From Sulfobacillus thermosulfidooxidans DSM 9293 (lineage in GTDB: Bacteria; Bacillota; Sulfobacillia; Sulfobacillales; Sulfobacillaceae), in assembly GCF_900176145.1 (NCBI RefSeq), contig NZ_FWWY01000001.1:915819-979818 (forward strand): a stretch of DNA of 64,000 nucleotides, read 5' to 3'. The notes beneath the pieces are model-generated. The model ran no database searches. It was not told where the DNA came from and saw only the letters and a program-made list of their open reading frames with translations. The translations under genes were made by a program, and so were the position numbers. Shown here piece after piece: positions 62,947-64,000 of this stretch. Each line of letters opens with the position of its first letter. The first letter of the stretch is position 1.

Positions 62947-63552
62947 ATGAAAAAATTCTGGAGTCACCGGTTCGGGAAGCCCTTAACCATTTCAGTCGTC
63001 ATCGCGGGCCTTAGTGTCCTTGTGCTAAATCTGGATTCATTATTTCAGCCTGTTCACATTGCGCATCATAGCTCGTCCCTCTCAAACACGAAATATCCCG
63101 TAACAGACCCCGTTTCCAAGGCGTCAACCGATTACCTATCCTTTGTCGTCCCTGAGAAAGACTTCACCATAACAGAACAGGCCCATCAAGGTATTGCCAC
63201 TTGGATAATGCCTGCAAAGCCGCCATTCACTTCAGGAACCGAAGTTGTCTTGTGGGGATGGCCTAATGCGACCTTAGCTACCTACCTTCATCAATCCCCA
63301 CAAATTCTCGGAAAAACCACTGTCAAAAGTGACTCGCGCACCCTAAGCATCATTTTTGCTTTACCAAGGTCATGGCCTTCTGTACATGAAGTCTTTCAAA
63401 TGGTAGTCATCGAGCCCAATCATCCTAACCTGAAGTCGCCACCATATGGACAACTCCCAGAAGTACCGTGGGCAGCGTTATTACCATTCATCGTGCTTGC
63501 CGGATTTGGCTTCAAATTCTATCATGACGGCAAAAAATCCCCATCAGCATGA
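62947..63552 (+). CDS. Exported protein with PYGQLPEVP C-terminal sorting signal (substrate 2)
   Basis: A 201-residue protein with an N-terminal helix (about 12-29) and no clear signal-peptidase site, then a soluble beta-rich part (DYLSFVVPEKDFTITEQAHQ). The C-terminus has PYGQLPEVP at 166-174, a hydrophobic stretch (WAALLPFIVLAGFGFKFY) and a basic tail (HDGKK). Outside the N-terminal helix and this end it has no clear similarity to substrate 1. GAAAGGAAG lies 8 bases before the ATG. It follows the exosortase gene by 81 bp. Confidence 0.82.
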   Translation: MKKFWSHRFGKPLTISVVIAGLSVLVLNLDSLFQPVHIAHHSSSLSNTKYPVTDPVSKASTDYLSFVVPEKDFTITEQAHQGIATWIMPAKPPFTSGTEVVLWGWPNATLATYLHQSPQILGKTTVKSDSRTLSIIFALPRSWPSVHEVFQMVVIEPNHPNLKSPPYGQLPEVPWAALLPFIVLAGFGFKFYHDGKKSPSA

Positions 63553-63627
63553 TGACAGGGAATATCGAGATGCGGCGAATTTGACCAAAATCCACGCGTA
63601 TTGTCTTTTACCGTATCAATTTTTAGA

Positions 63628-63661
63628 AATCCAGGTAGACAGCATTTTATCCACCTGGATT
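63628..63661. terminator. Inverted repeat between convergent genes
   Basis: AATCCAGGT / ACCTGGATT, 9-bp arms with a 16-base loop, between substrate 2 and gnd. No T-run of note follows, so terminator function is uncertain. Confidence 0.4.
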
Positions 63662-63674
63662 CGTAATGTATTCG

Positions 63675-64000
63675 TTATGAGGGATCGTGTTTAATGGCAT
63701 GGCCTCCAAACGCATTGCGCAGGGCTGCAATCACTTGCGCACTATAAGACTCCTCTTGTCGTGATGCAAAACGGGCCATTAAGGACAAGGTAATGACGGG
63801 TGCAGGTACCGATTCCTTAATCGCCTCTTCCACTGTCCAGCGTCCTTCTCCCGAGTCTTCCACGTACCCGCGGATGCCTTTTAAGTCGGGATTGGTCGAA
63901 AATACATTCTCTACGAGCTCCAATAACCACGAGCGCACCACACTCCCGTGATTCCACATATGACTGATAGCTGCCAGGTCTAGCTCAAAGGGACCTTTTT
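63675..64000 (-). CDS. gnd: 6-phosphogluconate dehydrogenase (decarboxylating), 3' part
   Basis: The last 108 residues are present; the 5' part lies beyond the window. Segments FELDLAAISHMWNHGSVVRSW, GYVEDSGEGRWTVEEAIKES and FGGHAIK are typical of the short (about 300-residue) GntZ/YqeC type. It oxidises 6-phosphogluconate to ribulose-5-phosphate. The gene ends convergent to the exosortase island. Confidence 0.93.
   Translation of the reverse strand, partial: KGPFELDLAAISHMWNHGSVVRSWLLELVENVFSTNPDLKGIRGYVEDSGEGRWTVEEAIKESVPAPVITLSLMARFASRQEESYSAQVIAALRNAFGGHAIKHDPS

Overview
The window looks like the chromosome of an endospore-forming, sulfur-oxidising Firmicute, most like Sulfobacillus or a close relative. 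This is inferred from gene content; no rRNA is present. Sporulation genes (spoIIE, spoVT, spoVG, yabP, yabQ, fin, a spoVB-like gene, veg) sit with two sulfide:quinone-oxidoreductase-type flavoproteins, a Tat-exported cupredoxin and a cytochrome oxidase subunit II. A T-box and a SigH-type spoVG promoter fit a Gram-positive host.

Layout. 1-1366: end of a respiratory oxidase locus (coxB fragment, cupredoxin). 1899-6094: tilS and spoIIE, with an IS200-type tnpA between them. 6398-20274: housekeeping and sulfur genes lying between spoIIE and yabR, which are near neighbours in Bacillus: galU, manC, phoU plus a Na/Pi transporter, two SQR paralogues with a DUF1641 partner, lysC, HAD, thioesterase, a NifX-like protein and PBP2. 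20465-52264: a long minus-strand block whose order is largely the Bacillus metS-tatD-yabE-ksgA-veg-ispE-purR-spoVG-glmU-prs-pth-fin-mfd-spoVT-yabM-mazG-rqcP-yabP-yabQ-divIC-yabR order. Inserted in it are a cyanophycin synthetase/cyanophycinase pair, hemL, an HU gene and one IS copy. 52758-63552: an accessory plus-strand region with a glycosyltransferase, an ATPase/HTH regulator facing an HTH plus degenerate-GGDEF regulator, a second inverted copy of the same IS, an SSS-type permease, and a compact exosortase island. 63675-64000: 3' end of gnd.

The most interesting system is 60348-63552. An exosortase-like membrane protease/transpeptidase with a Cys204/Arg249/His270 triad and a large extra C-terminal domain lies between two small exported proteins. 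Both exported proteins end in the same nine-residue signal PYGQLPEVP, then a membrane helix and a basic tail. This looks like a self-contained protein-sorting system with a variant of the PEP-CTERM signal in a Firmicute.

Three genes show apparent single-base frame problems: the second SQR (A5 run at 13550), the DUF1641 gene behind it (T4 run at 14921) and the start of ispE (42641). The two 1,720-bp IS copies lie in inverted orientation about 34 kb apart. Both inserted 14-15 bp upstream of a TTGACA promoter element.
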